DNA of 64,000 nucleotides, from the NCBI GenBank assembly GCA_907165065.1, contig OU015528.1, positions 28,108,515 through 28,172,514 of the forward strand, in the 5' to 3' direction. A program made the translations under genes and the position numbers. Under the pieces are notes generated by a model. The model did no database searches and had not been told where the DNA came from. It worked only from the letters and a program-made list of their open reading frames with translations. The DNA is from Caprimulgus europaeus (Eukaryota; Chordata; Aves; Caprimulgiformes; Caprimulgidae). Positions 52,101-64,000 of this stretch are shown here, piece after piece; the stretch's first letter is position 1; each line of letters begins with the position of its first letter.

Positions 52101-54599
52101 GAGCTTGGAGGCTGCTATTGGGACAGTATGTGCTGATAAAGAGCAATCGTGAAATAAATGTTTTGGGTAGAATAATAATTAGAATAATTCGTTTGACTGA
52201 CTGGCAATATCCACAGTGCCCTCAGTTACGTGCCTTTTATTCTGCTGTGTATAACTACGTTGAAAACGATGCCATTTTCAGTGACAGTCCTGTTTGAGCC
52301 AAGGCTGTGTAAGTGTGTTATTGCTGTTATGATGTGTGCTGTTTTCAGGTAACTGAGCCTCAGTGACCCAGCAGAGAAACGGTTGCCTGGCTATTGTACA
52401 ATGAATGTTGATTCTCTTTGTAAAAAAGCCTTTGTGATAAAGTATGGCTTCTGAATACATGAAGAGATCTGTCATGTCTAATGGATAATTTAAGACTGAA
52501 AAAATGCTTTAGACTATGAGACCACTGCAGCTACATTTAGTCCATAGCACATACAGCAGTGATACAAATGTTATTTATTCACTAATGGGTGTTGGGAAGG
52601 AAGAAGAGGTTGCAGAATTAACAGGTGAGGTGGTGAACTTCAGAGGAGGATGTGAAGCTTTAAGCAGAACTTGTCACCTCCTCAGCACTGCCTCTGGATG
52701 TGTGCGGATACAAGGGAGGCCAGCAGTACTCAGCATCCTACTAGGATTCAAGAGTGATGCTGTTGTGTAAATAGTTATGCAACTGTTGATGATAAACCCA
52801 GAGTTTTTGGATGTGAGGTATGCCATTCCCATGAGCTTGGCAGGGTGAAAGGGTGGGCAGCCCCATCTAAAAGCCTCTGCTCATTGCTGTTAGCAGATTT
52901 TTTGCAGAAAAAGGAAGTCTATAGTTAGACCAATGTGGAGTCATGAATATGGCAAAGCAGGTGGAGATCCCTAGACTTTCATCAAAACAGAGGTGATTCA
53001 GAAAGGCTGTCAAATACTCTAGCAGGACTCTTCCATTGAGAAACTGAAGGCAGGGGAACAGAGTGTCTCCCCATCCTGAAACTGCATGTTACTAGCACCA
53101 TTGAATCTGTTCCTGCATTCCTCAGGTCCATCATGGTGCTTCTGAAAGTGGGCTTCATGGGCCTGTGGACATGCTAAAGGGGAGAGTTTCTTTCAGAGAA
53201 GGACATCTGCCACCTCCTCAGTGCCTTGCATATTCAAAATCAGAACCATCCTGTTGTGCATGGCAACAAGATGCGCAATGCTGGCATTTGAACCATGGAA
53301 AACTTCTGCGTGGCTTTGAAGAAAGGGCCCGTGTTTGCCAAAACTGTAGCATTTGTGTGGCATTTTTCTGAGAAGACCAGACAAGCTGCCTTCCTTAAAT
53401 TACCCATCTGGTACCAGCAAGCACTATCAGAGTTTCTTGATAGTGGTGGCTTGAAATGGAAAGAATAAACACAGTGAGTTCTTGATTGTTGACCAAGACA
53501 GAGGGATAAGACATCTGAGAGCTTTGTGAGGATCCTGAGCCCTTTCCAGGGCTGGAGAAACAAAACTGAAGTGTGCAAGCTAGCTGACTTGGGAATTGAG
53601 GAAAAACGGAGGGATGACTTTAAGATTGTGAGAACCAAAACTTGTCTTTGGATGGTCTCCCAAAGTGTTAGCTTGTGAGAACATTTATGGCACTGCAGAA
53701 GATATTAAAATGCTGCCCAACTGGTTTTAGTTGATCTCATGGAACTAGATGTCACAGGAGAAGGATCTACTGATGAGACATGAGCTAGGGGGTGTTATAT
53801 TTTGTACATGATGAAACAGGATGTCTTTTCTCTGACTCCTCTCTTGAATGTTAGATTTCCTCATGTACTATTGATGGTGACTTGTAAAGCCCTCAGAAAA
53901 CATACTGCCACTCTTAGGTTCCCGGTCCTAACCAGTGACCTGATAGCTGCTGAATTCCTCATCAGGACACACTGAAATGATACCCAGCTTCAAGGACTGC
54001 TTGTAAAGGCTCTGCAAGGACCCACTTATGAGCTGCTCAGAGGCAGGGAATTAATGCTTAAAGTTGGAAAGCATTGCTAAAAACATTGCTTGTAAAGACA
54101 CTGAATACATTTTTCCCCATTTTATTCTTTGGATATTTTGCTTTGGCTACCATGTGCCCAACACAGGTTTGTCTCTCCTTCTAAACATATATTTGTGTGG
54201 GGACCTGGCTGTTTGCAGATGTCTTCTTCCAAACACAGCCGCACTTCTCCTGAAATTAGTGCTCGTGGATGCCCATCATGTCTCTTGCTGTCCTTCCCTC
54301 TGGAGAGTTATGCAGCAGGTTGTGACCAACCTGTGAACAGTGAGATGGCAACCTCCAGCAAACAGCAGCAGCAAAGTGCCATGGAGGTGGGACGCAGAGG
54401 GCTATTGTGTCTTGCTGCTGTCTATCTTCTGAGCCCTAGCAGGTGATGTTTCACTAGGTCATCTTCCTGTCATCAGAGATCCTGTGAGCCAGGAGTTTAG
54501 ATACGCAAGGTCCATCTTCTTCCATGCTCGGTGGGAGCTTTGTCAGCATAGTAAAAATTTGTCATATTTGCCATTACCTATTTTGACAGTAAGTAGGAG
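49171..54599. other. Noncoding sequence, no gene seen
   Basis: This is mostly AT-rich unique DNA with T-runs near 49850 and 50175-50188. Frames such as 51193-51603 minus (136 codons) and 53240-53638 minus (132 codons) have no recognisable domain or supported boundaries. The stretch 53.0-54.1 kb is unique and free of repeats I know. Confidence 0.55.
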
Positions 54600-55120
54600 C
54601 TTTTTCCTTTTTTTTCTTTTTTCTTTTTTCTTCTCCTCTTTGTAGCACAAGCCCCACAGTAATTCTTTCCCCGTCACCTTTTAAGTTGCATGCAGGCCTC
54701 TGCCTCTCGGGGATGGTTACATCCAGAAAGTTTATACTGTTTTAATAAACAGTTTAAAAACCTGCTTAAAATTCTTTCCTCTGTTTAACCTGTAATTTTT
54801 CAAAATAGTTTAAAAGGCCTTAGGGATTTCACTGCCCATCTTGTCTGTTTAGGCTTAAGGCCCAGGCATTTTTTGATAGACTGTTTGTCTCAGTGCAGCT
54901 GTACTTTGAACCACAGTTTTATTTGGAGAAATGCTGAATACCTTCACCCTGGAATCTCCCAATATGCATCTGCAGCTGACCCCTCCCACTGCTGCTTATA
55001 AAACTTAGTTTTGCTGGTTTAGGGAAAATATAAACAGTCTACAGACAGAAAGCTGGTTTTTTACCTGCCTCTGAATTATGATTTCTGTCTGCTGCAGAGG
55101 GTTTAAGCCCTTTTATACCC
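54600..55120. other. Pyrimidine tract with acceptor-like end, then unique block
   Basis: About 40 bases of nearly pure pyrimidine end in TTGTAG at 54645, a very good match to a plus-strand 3' splice site. Reading frames beyond it close quickly, so if it is an exon it is more likely noncoding or 3' UTR. The sequence that follows, to about 55120, is unique and AT-rich with TATAAA-like TTATAAAAC near 54999, and has the look of conserved noncoding DNA. Confidence 0.25.
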
Positions 55121-58100
55121 AAAACCTCACTGGGGTTTATCTCACAGTAAATCTTTGTGAGATCTCTCAGTGTAGACATGTCTGGTAGCTGAACTGTCAC
55201 CTGCTGATGTCAGGATGGAGTACTTGCTCACACCAAAAACATTGACATCAAGATAAAGCACATTTTTATTAAACACTTGGTGAAAGATAACATTTGACAG
55301 CAGTCTGAGAACAGGAGACACCTGTGCTGTTAGAAAGTTAAAGGTAAGGAATCACCTAAAGCTGCACTTATTTAACATGCCCTCTTCAACAGCCATGCCA
55401 CAGACAAGGACAAGGACAAAAATAGCTGCTAACTGAGAAAATATATGTATGGATTTGAAATACCTTCAATCAAGTTTCACATTCAATGTGAAGAGATTTA
55501 AAAAAAACCCGTGGAGCTGGTGAGCCACAGTGCTGGGTTTAGATGTGGGCAGGATAATTCTCCAGCCATCCACATCTGCTTGTGGATGGGGTTTTTTTGG
55601 TTCAAATCACACACTGAGCGGTCCCAGCATGGACTGCCAGCACAGCTGTCTGTGCTCATTTGTTGTTAGCTCATTAGCTTATGAGCCACTGCCCTCTCCT
55701 TCCCCTGCTCAGATCCTTGCTGCTGGTGCTTTCCTGCAGCCAGACCCAGCTCCCTTTGGTCCATGGCTCTCCCAGACAGCTGCTGCCTGTCTCACAGCTC
55801 ACTGCCACAGAGTGGGCTTGTGTCCTGCTGGAGACCTTCTGCAGAAGATCAGCACCAGGAGGCCCTGCTTTCTGTGGCTGCCCCTGAACTGACTTCCTGA
55901 AGGACAAAGGCTTGTGACAGGTGCTGCTAAGGCTGGATTTTGGATGTCTGTGGTCTGTACTGTCTTTCTAGATAAAATTGTTTAGCACAAGGTCAGGAGG
56001 TGTATAATGTGCTGGTTATATATCAGATCAGGCATACTGCGCTATCCCACAGTAAGTTGGGCTCCAGCCTTGTACTCTTGCAGCTACACTGAGCTCAACT
56101 GCAAGCTGACATGCATCTGCAGATCCCCTTAGTAGATACTGCTAGGACTGAGGCTGTTTCTGAACGAGCGAGGCTACCTTGGGCATCAGAAGGGCTGTAA
56201 CCTTGGAGGTATTGATTCCTGTCAGAAAATGTTTGCAAAATGATTTGAAAAGGAAAGCACGGCTGGTGGCTGAATTCAGTGGTACAATGGCACAGCCATA
56301 GATAGCTTTTATTTCTACATGCAAATTCCCCTTAGAATGAAAAAAAAATTAAAAAATCTGAATTTGTATTTTGTACGTTTGAATCTTGTGACATGTTTGA
56401 GAAGGTGTGAAACACCTAAAGCTCAGCTCTTCCAGATTGTTCTCTTTTTCTTTACCTTGAGAGCTATAACAGGGGACACCAGCTGGAGCCTGTTATGCTC
56501 CAGCCCACCGGTGTTTCCAAATAGTGCAACCCAGTTAGAGAGGCAGCCTGCTGCAAGGGGTTTGGTACTAAAAGGTTGGATTACTTATTTGTAACCAGAG
56601 CCATTGTTCAAGTCTATTCTCCACAATGTACTTACACAAAAAAAAAATTTAAAAACCATAATTATTTTGAAACTTTTCTATTGTCTTTAATGTATACCCA
56701 AATGATATATCTGATGTTCCTGTCTGAAAGCTCAGCTATAAATCAACTGGGACAGGGATTTTCACAGCTCTTTTCATTAGTATCAATTCTAGGATGAGCA
56801 GTGAATGAATAATTCTCATAATTTCAAGCTGGTGTTTTTGATTACAAAAGCTCATCCTGTAACTGGAGTGTATACTTCTGAATATCTTTTAAAATCTGCT
56901 GCTTCTTGTTTGTGAATATGCATGTAACTAAGAACGTAATTGTGCTGCAGCGTTGCAAGCCTGTTCAATTTGGGAGTCTTTTAAGTCTTGTACATCTCTA
57001 TATTCTGCAACAAAAATGAAATCAGAATGTGAAATTAACTTTTTTTTTTTCCATCAAAATAGCCTATTCCAGCTAGCATACTTTTAAACAAGTATTGGAA
57101 TATGATAGCAAATGCTAGTGCTCTTTGAAACTGCCTATATTTGCTTTTCTATTGTGATATTGCAAAAATTGAAATTAGGTAGAGGGCAAAAACCAACAGG
57201 TGTCCTAATTTAAATTATTCTTTTTTTTTCTTAATAAGTCAGAAATCAGTACTAAAAAATGTGTACACATGTTTCTAGGAAGATATTTGATATATTTGAT
57301 ACAACTGTTGCCTTTTAGAAGTTGTGAAACTTATTTTTGTCTGTGAATTATCCCTATTTCAGGCATGTGAATAACAGCAGAAAATTAAGAAGTAAAAGTG
57401 TTTTGGTAGAGCAAAATGTCCTTTATATGTTAATGTGAATTCCAGGGGGTTTGTGCAGTTTAAATGCAATGCTTACTGGGCAGCTGCTGTTACTGAATCA
57501 GGCTGCAATAACAAGAACTTAATAGTTAGCTTTGGTACAGGGAGACTTGCAGGAGCCAGGAACTTCCTGAGAGCACAAGTCAAAGGGGCAACTTTTTAGA
57601 TTTGTCTCCAAATATAGCTCTTTCAGGCAACCCCAGAAGTTAAACAAGCATTAGAAGTTGTCATTACTGTTACTGGAGTGCGACTTGAGGTATGTGAGAG
57701 GCTCCACCTTGGGCTCCCTTGGACTTTGAGGCCAGAGAGCAGAGGTGAGGGGTGGGTGAAGCAGAGGATGCACCTACATAGAAGTGAGTAAGGCAGGGTT
57801 TAGATAACCTAGTGGGAGTCTGTCTTCATACAAGCCTAAAGGACTGGGCTGGAGAGGTGAAAGAAAGTATGAGTTACTTGAACATGTGATTTATCTAGAC
57901 TCCTTCCAGCCTCTTGATTTTGGCTGTGCATGACGAGGATGTGCAGTCCCTCCTGTCTCATGCTGTGATTTAGAACTGTATTCTTGCCTCTTGGTGGCTG
58001 TGAGGATTTTGACATGGACAAGTTTTCCAGAAACTTATTTCTTAAAGTTTCTCTCTTTGTCTGTGTTTGGAAAAATAAATCACTGTTGTGTGTCTTAAAA

Positions 58101-58126
58101 TTCATTTGAATATTAAGACAGCCTGA
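55121..58126. other. Noncoding sequence, no gene seen
   Basis: This is unique DNA. The plus-strand frame 55530-55892 (120 codons) lies in a GC-richer patch, is opposed by a minus-strand frame over the same bases, and is unrecognised. The part 56.3-57.4 kb is strongly AT-rich with several A- and T-runs. Confidence 0.55.
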
Positions 58127-58143
58127 TTTTTTTTTTTTTTTTT
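58127..58143. repeat. Poly-T tract, 17 T
   Basis: A pure run of 17 T precedes CACCCCGTC. It is a simple homopolymer. Confidence 0.95.
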
Positions 58144-60119
58144 CACCCCGTCAAATAGTTTGTGCTCTGCAAATACAATTTCAGCTTAGCAGTGGGTGCC
58201 TGTGGTTTGGGAACAAACTTGGCAACCATATGGATGAACAGAACATGGAAGAACTTATCAGAATTTTATGAATGTTTTGATTTGATGTTTCAGAAGTAAA
58301 CCAAATCTGCTACATAGAAAGATTCAAAAAACAAGCCAAGGAGTAAACCTTTTTTCTTCCCTCTTCTATCAAACATCCTATAGTCTCCTGGCTGGGATGC
58401 TTCTTGAGACAGCAGTCCTTCTCTGAGTTGGACCTGTTCACCCTCTGTAAGCTTGTCCTACCTGTCAGAAAATAGGGAATTTAGAGGAAGGTCTTTTTCA
58501 GCTTATGCAGTGACAGTGTGTTGTCTGATGGCATGGAAAATACAGTAACTGAATAAAGGTTAATGTTTGCCAGCAATTGAAAAAAAAAAAAAGAAGTAAA
58601 ATTATTTTCTTCTTCCACTTTGTTTTCAGTGTACCTCAACTCCCATCCATCATGAGAGAGGCTGTGGGCAGCTGCTGGAAGAATTGTCCTATCCCCATGC
58701 TCCTACTGCCCTTCCCTTCCCCATTGTGGGTTTTAGTAGCTGGAGATGTTTACCAGTAGCAATATTTGGTGTAAAGACTGCTCTACTGTGCTTAACGGTG
58801 AACAACAGGAATCAGCTCTATATACTTGTTAAAAGAAGAAAAAGGCACAGAAGTGTCATAAAGAACCTTCTATTTCCAAAATCAGTTCTGAGGCATTGTG
58901 CTCACCACGGTGCTATGAATCTTCCCACAAACTCAGCATGTTTTTCCAGATGCTGGGGTGTGAAAGGTGCCAAGGGGACAATCCTCCATCTCATGGGTAG
59001 CACTGCCAGATAGCTGCACTGTGGTGTGGTGGCTGTCCCCTCCTACATGCACAGGTACTTGTCCCTCTCCACTGACACAGGGCCCCTGTCATGCTTTTGA
59101 TGGAAAACCTTTTTAGTCTCCTCTCCTAGAGGTGATGGTGGTGCCTTGCTGTCATTCACACTATGATTTAATTTTGATGTGTCTTGACAGGCTCCTCCTC
59201 AGGAGCCTTGCCAAGGCTTTTCTTGGAGCTGGCTTCAGACCACCCTTGAGGACACCCATCCCTTGGAGACCAGAGCTGGGTTGTGCCTGCATTATGAAAG
59301 GAGGGCTATTGGGAAACGTGCAGCAGGGTGGCAACTTCATGGGGAGGATACCCTTTGTAAGGGAAGCTGTGAGAAGTGCAGTCGGGGGAAGCAAGAGTCT
59401 CTCCTGCAGGAAGTTCATGGCTCATTGTGATAGATACTAACTCATCTGCCTGACTTACCTTCTCTTGGCATCAGCAACTGCACTAGCTATCCTGAAAGAG
59501 GCTAAGGAACAAGGGAGCCTGGTCCATTTTTCTCTCCTCAAGTAGTCTGCTGCCTGTTCTGCCTACACCAGGAGCCAGCCTTGCTTCTGGTACTCCCTAG
59601 TGCTGGTGCTGGCATTTGGTGCAGCCTCTTCCAGCTGGCCACCTCAAAGAAGTTCCACAGATCCAGCATAACTCATGGAGGACGGTACCTGTCCAACAGC
59701 TGTGGCAAGGTTGCTAGTCCCTCCTGGGAGCATGCATGGACAGTTATGGGCTGCTGCCTACCATCAAAGAGTTTTGTCATAATGAAGAACGACTTATGTC
59801 ACCAAAGTACTTGGACTTCTGAGCCATCAATTTAAACCAGCAGTAACATATTTACATGCTGCCGTCCTGTACTCGGCACTCCCCTCATGCCCATGAGTAG
59901 AAGAGACTTTGTTCTCTTGGAGACCAAATCACAACTTGCCTAAGGCAGACTTCATGCCCCTGTCAACCTCCTGAGCCTAAAGGAGATTTGCAGCCCTTTT
60001 AACCATACTCCTTCTGCTGGCTTGATCTTTACCCTTTGATCTCCGGATCTACAGCCTTAGAAAAACAAGTTTCACTGGGGTTGGGGCAGAACTGTCACAT
60101 CTTCCAGGCTGTAAATCTA
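58144..60119. other. Noncoding sequence, no gene seen
   Basis: This is unique DNA with overlapping frames on both strands at 58684-59440, none of which I recognise. No repeat or RNA gene is visible. Confidence 0.55.
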
Positions 60120-60370
60120 ACCATTGTGTTTGAGCATTGCCTGTGATGCTTCTTATCGAGATCATTGTTCCACCCTTTCCTGTTTGGTTTCTTTCACAAC
60201 TCAATTTGAATGGACTCCCTAGTAATGAGCCCATCATAAACAAACACATCGAGCTTTGCACAATGCAAAATAACATTGATTTCCCAGTTTTCATCCCCGG
60301 CAGCATAAAAAATACACCCCAAATATAAAATGAAAGAATCCCAAAGGGATGGAAAATATCTAAGGAAGTC
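60120..60370. promoter_or_regulatory. Conserved-element-like block (weak)
   Basis: About 250 bp of high-complexity DNA is free of simple repeats. It contains ATAAACAAACAC near 60235-60246, a forkhead-type site, and GCACAATGCAAAATAAC near 60258, which resembles C/EBP and octamer-like sites. The stretch is open in frame on both strands without recognisable products. The call is from texture only. Confidence 0.2.
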
Positions 60371-61059
60371 ATAGCCTCGAGTGGCAAACCACCACTGGAG
60401 CAACTGAGAACCCTCCCTCCAGTTTCCAGCTTTCCCAGGGTTTTCATAAGTGGGAGAAGGCATCGGAGTGGGCCCACAGATCTCCCCCAGCAGCACCCCC
60501 GGTCCAGCCCTCCAGCAAGGTCTCATGTTGATTCAGTGTCCTCTAGTGGCAAACCTGCACAGGCACGGTAGCAGTGGGAAATGGGAACCCATTTCTGGCT
60601 GGCTTCTGCAGGATCCGCAGAATGTGGCTTGGAGTAGATATCCTGGGGGAAGGAGGGCTATCGCATGTGCTGTCCAGGCCATGCATATAATGTGTAGTAC
60701 CTATACGTGTTAGTCAAGTCACAGCGCCACTACCATCTGCTTTGGCTTTTGGTGCCAAAGAGGCTTCTGGAGAGTGCTGTTATTGCAATACTTCAAGATA
60801 TTCTTACAAAATTTTCAGGGTTGTTCACTGTGAATGACTGAGATAATTTCTTAAGAGGAAAATATACTCTTTCACCTGGGTGAAAGAGAAAATAGCTTTG
60901 CTGAGACAGTGAGACAGAGCCCTCTCCATCCCTGCAGCTGGCTGGGAGCCAGGTGCACAGCAGCAGTGGTGCTCAGGAGGGCTGATGAACCAGCCCTAAA
61001 ATCCCTCCTCCATGAGCACTGGGAATGATATACTCACTCTTGATATTTTCAGCATACTG
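60371..61059. other. Noncoding sequence, no gene seen
   Basis: This is GC-intermediate unique DNA with unrecognised short frames and no repeats. Confidence 0.6.
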
Positions 61060-61690
61060 GTACAAATTCTTCTTGACATCTTGAGTAGCCTTCGATTACT
61101 TAAAGTATAATAACCAAACTGCATTTAAAGTGCTGAAAGTTTCAGTGATCCACTTTTCTAAGTTCTGTTGCAATTTCTTGCTCATTTTTCCCCGCACTTT
61201 TATTCCCATCCTCCCAAATTCTTCCAAACTCCACTGTTGGATGCTGTTTCCCAAACTATGATTTAGTGATTTCAAATCCCTTCAGACTCCGGGTATGTTT
61301 TCTGTCTGGAGATGAACTCTGGCTAAGCTCATTTCTAGCGGTGACATGAAGGCATGACTTGTTATTTTGGCATGCAGCACAAAGTCGATAGAGAAATCAG
61401 AAGATCAAATGGATCTCTGCATTAGGCTAGCTTCCTGGAAAAAATGATGCACTTTTAGTTGTTATCAACACAAGCTCCCAATGAAAAACATGTCATAATA
61501 TTACCATTGAGGAATAATGATTCAGCTTCTCAGAGAATGGCGTTTTTATCCATATCAGAAACACATTATTTTAGTGGAAGCGAAACCCTCTAGAATGTCT
61601 TTCTATGTTGCAAAAAGACATATCAAACCTTTGCTGTAATCATTTTCCCACAAATGTGAAGTCAAGCACTATCTCATTTTCCTTAAAGAG
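61060..61690. promoter_or_regulatory. Conserved-element-like block (weak)
   Basis: About 600 bp of unique AT-rich DNA has few homopolymers and almost no open frame until 61605. The texture is like that of vertebrate conserved noncoding elements and distinct from the GC-richer, frame-rich flanks. It ends at a T-rich run near 61709-61738. No gene is seen. Confidence 0.2.
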
Positions 61691-63411
61691 ATATAGAAAA
61701 GTGGGGTGGTTTTTTTTGTTTGTTTTTTTTTTTTTTAAGGAAAAGGAAAATTCTCCCCTATGTTTGTTGTCCCTGAAGGGGGCAAGCAAAACTCTTTAAA
61801 ATGTCTGAGGCTTTTCAGATTACACTGGTTGGCTGACTTTATTGACTGTATTGGGAGAAATCAAGACTGCAAAATCTTTATTTCTACTTCAATTTGCACA
61901 ACGTTTTGCATCAGACAAACTGGTTCTAAACATCTTCAATGGATTTTTTCTTTAACAATCCACACCATTTGGATAAAATGCAGAGCTGGTTCTTGGAGGT
62001 TGTACAGGAGCACAGACCTTCCCCCTGTCTTGCTAAGTGTTGAGAAGCTACAAATTTCACTGATTATGGCAGATCCCTAGGATGGAAAAACACCTCTGGT
62101 CTTATCAACTGCTCAGACCAAGCTGCAGCCCTGGAAGGCCAAGCTTGCTGCCTTCTGCCATAGGGATGCGTTGGGGTAGGTGCTGAGCTCGTGTCTGTCC
62201 ATTGCCAGTAGCAGCAGTCACCCCATCACCACCTCATCACACTGGGCTGTAGAAAGTGCACAGACTGCTCTTCTGCCCCATGCCATGCCTTCCTCTTCCT
62301 CCCATGGCAGGAATACTCCCTTCCCCACCCCTCAAACACAGTGTGGCAAACCCCAAATTTACCCTTACAACTAAAAGCCTGGAGCTGATTCAGATTATGT
62401 CCACCGTGTTACTTGTGCTCAAGGAATGGGTGGAAAAGGCAGAGCTCACAGTGAGGGAAGGCAGTGAGGTTGGTTTAGGGCTCAGCTGGAGGTTTGGTCT
62501 GACTGGAGGCATTTTGCCTCAGATGCTCCTAGTTCCTTCTGGATGTGGAAGCCCAGGGGAGCTGGGAGCAGCTGCCTCTGTGCTATCTGAGCTGGTCTGC
62601 TCCTTTGTGTCTGCAGAAATAATGTTCCTTGTAGCTCTTGGCAATCTTTCCTTTTTCCCACCGTGTTCATTAAACCTATTATAGCATCCTTCCCTTTCCC
62701 CTGACTGCTGACTGAGCAAGAGGCAAGACGTTTTGTGTCTGGCTGGATATATGGCCAAATGGCCAAACAGGCCAGAAGAAGAAGACTCAATTTTCAACCT
62801 TTCCACCGGCGAAGGCCCTGATTTGGGTCTCTTTTCTCTAGATGCTGATTTTCATGCAGCTCTTAGAAACATTAATTTCTTGAGGGCTGTGAGGTTCTGT
62901 CAGGTTTCACCAAAATGAGGCAAAAATTGGTCCAGAAAACAGCAGGAAGAGCTGACAGAAAGAGAGAGGAAGAGAAATTGCATAATCTTCATTTCCATGG
63001 GAACCCAGGCGAATGTGAAGGTCTTTATTCTATCACTCCACTCTAAGCAGTGAGAACAGATAAAAGATAATATGATTTGTGGAACTGCAGGCTGTGATTT
63101 CCAGCATGTCTTTATGCCCTTATGCTTCTCAACCATCTGCTGCCCGTTACCACCCAACCCTCACCCCTGTGCCAGCAAAGCTGTCCTCACGATCTCACAG
63201 GGGACCAGCCTACAGAGCAGCAGTTCTCTGGCCAGCTCTCACTCCCACTCTGTGTATGGTAGGACAGGGGAAACTTGACATGTGAAAAAATGTGTTATGT
63301 GACTGAACTGTCTAGATCCTATTTTTAAGTTCCCAAATCCTTTTGTTGTTGGACCAGAGAGTCTTGAAATGAGACAAAAGATGCTGAGAAGCTTTCCAAA
63401 CATATTTGAGA
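61691..63411. other. Noncoding sequence, no gene seen
   Basis: This is unique DNA with a T-rich run at 61709-61738. Frames at 62256-62684 plus and 62482-62806 minus oppose each other and are unrecognised. No RNA gene or repeat is seen before the CR1 element. Confidence 0.55.
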
Positions 63412-63700
63412 AATTCATAGACTCATAGAATGATTTGAGCTGGAAGGGACCCTTAAAGATCATCTAGTTTCAACCCCCTTGCCATAGGCAGGGACATCTT
63501 CCACTAGATCAGGTTCCTCAAAGACCCACACAACCTTACTTTAAACACTTCCAGACAGGGACATCCACAACTTGCCTGGGCAAGACATTCCAGTGTCTCA
63601 CCACCCTCTCAACAAAGATTTTCTTCCTAATATTTAATCTAAATCTATCCTTTTTCAATTCAAAAACATTACCCCTTGTCATAGGGGTACTTAGTTCTCA
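63412..63700 (-). mobile_element. CR1 LINE 3' end fragment (minus strand)
   Basis: The plus strand reads ATTCATAGACTCATAGAATG, the reverse complement of the CR1 terminal octamer repeat. It continues in CR1 order with GAGCTGGAAGGGACCCTTAA, AGATCATCTAGTTTCAACCC, GGCAGGGACATCTTCCACTA, GGGACATCCACAACTTGCCT, CCAGTGTCTCACCACCCTCT and TTCTTCCTAATATTTAATCT. This is the best match to the family in the window and so probably the youngest copy. The match fades near 63690-63720, giving about 290 bp of 3' UTR and distal sequence. No part of the reverse transcriptase frame is retained, consistent with ordinary 5' truncation during target-primed insertion. Confidence 0.95.
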
Positions 63701-64000
63701 CTGAGTTGAGACACCCTCCCATGAACAGTACTGATGGACCATAATTTTCATTTAATGGTGGAAGAAGGAGTGAAGAAATCTTGCAGATAACAGTTTGTTT
63801 ATGTTAATAAAAATACTATGTGACTCACTAGTCAGAGGGACCAAACTAAGCCACTCAACCCAATGATACAGTAGCATATTAAATACTGCATGTGCATGTG
63901 GGAAGAGTAATTTGAGTTGGAAATGATTTGTAGTCACTCAGGAAATCAGATGTCATTGTGGAAAGCTCAGTGAAAATATCTGTTACAGAGGATCAAAGCT
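63701..64000. other. Noncoding sequence, no gene seen
   Basis: AT-rich sequence upstream of the truncated 5' end of the CR1 copy. No gene or further repeat is recognised. Confidence 0.6.

Noticed and set aside
53000-54100. Possible additional interspersed repeat
   Set aside because: The stretch has no CR1 octamers, no terminal repeats and no target-site duplication that I could find.
1-64000. CRISPR arrays, tRNA or rRNA genes, prokaryotic operons
   Set aside because: No spaced direct-repeat array, no cloverleaf-type sequence I could identify, and no tightly packed same-strand genes. The CR1 elements show this is a bird-like nuclear genome.

Overview
This window looks like nuclear DNA of a bird. 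The strongest evidence is three copies of CR1, the LINE family that dominates avian genomes: 3' ends on the minus strand at about 851-970 and 63412-63700, and an older plus-strand copy at about 23545-23864. Other signs agree with a vertebrate nuclear genome: low interspersed-repeat content, scarce CpG outside one patch, long homopolymer and short tandem tracts, and no dense open-frame organisation. The species cannot be told from the sequence.

I recognise no protein-coding gene, RNA gene, CRISPR array or operon in these 64 kb. Open frames are short (the longest is 213 codons), overlap on both strands, and encode nothing I can assign to a family. The window is best read as gene-desert sequence or the inside of a very long intron. 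Isolated exons of an unrecognised gene or of lncRNAs cannot be excluded without transcripts or alignment.

Layout. 1-9.4 kb: AT-rich noncoding DNA with one CR1 end, a 25-bp tandem duplication, an AAGC repeat and two long poly-C tracts (23 and 30 C). 9.39-9.61 kb: a short segment that may be an ancient solo LTR, with TG...CA ends, an AATAAA and a 5-bp flanking direct repeat. 9.6-23.5 kb: unique noncoding DNA, including a long low-repeat block at 10.8-11.4 kb. 23.5-23.9 kb: old CR1 interrupted by 26 A. 23.9-31 kb: unique DNA with a splice-acceptor-bounded open frame at 26.97-27.18 kb and an enhancer-like block at 29.9-30.4 kb. 31.2-31.6 kb: the clearest CpG-rich patch. 31.7-43 kb: unique DNA with a 39-T tract, several conserved-element-like blocks and a weak minus-strand exon candidate at 42.65-42.84 kb. 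43-49 kb: GC-richer DNA with tiny tandem repeats. 49-64 kb: AT-richer DNA with blocks at 54.6-55.1, 60.1-60.4 and 61.1-61.7 kb that resemble conserved noncoding elements, ending in the youngest-looking CR1.

There is no visible gene set working together here. If the window has a function, it is most likely regulatory; that is inference. I did not find a convincing undescribed system.
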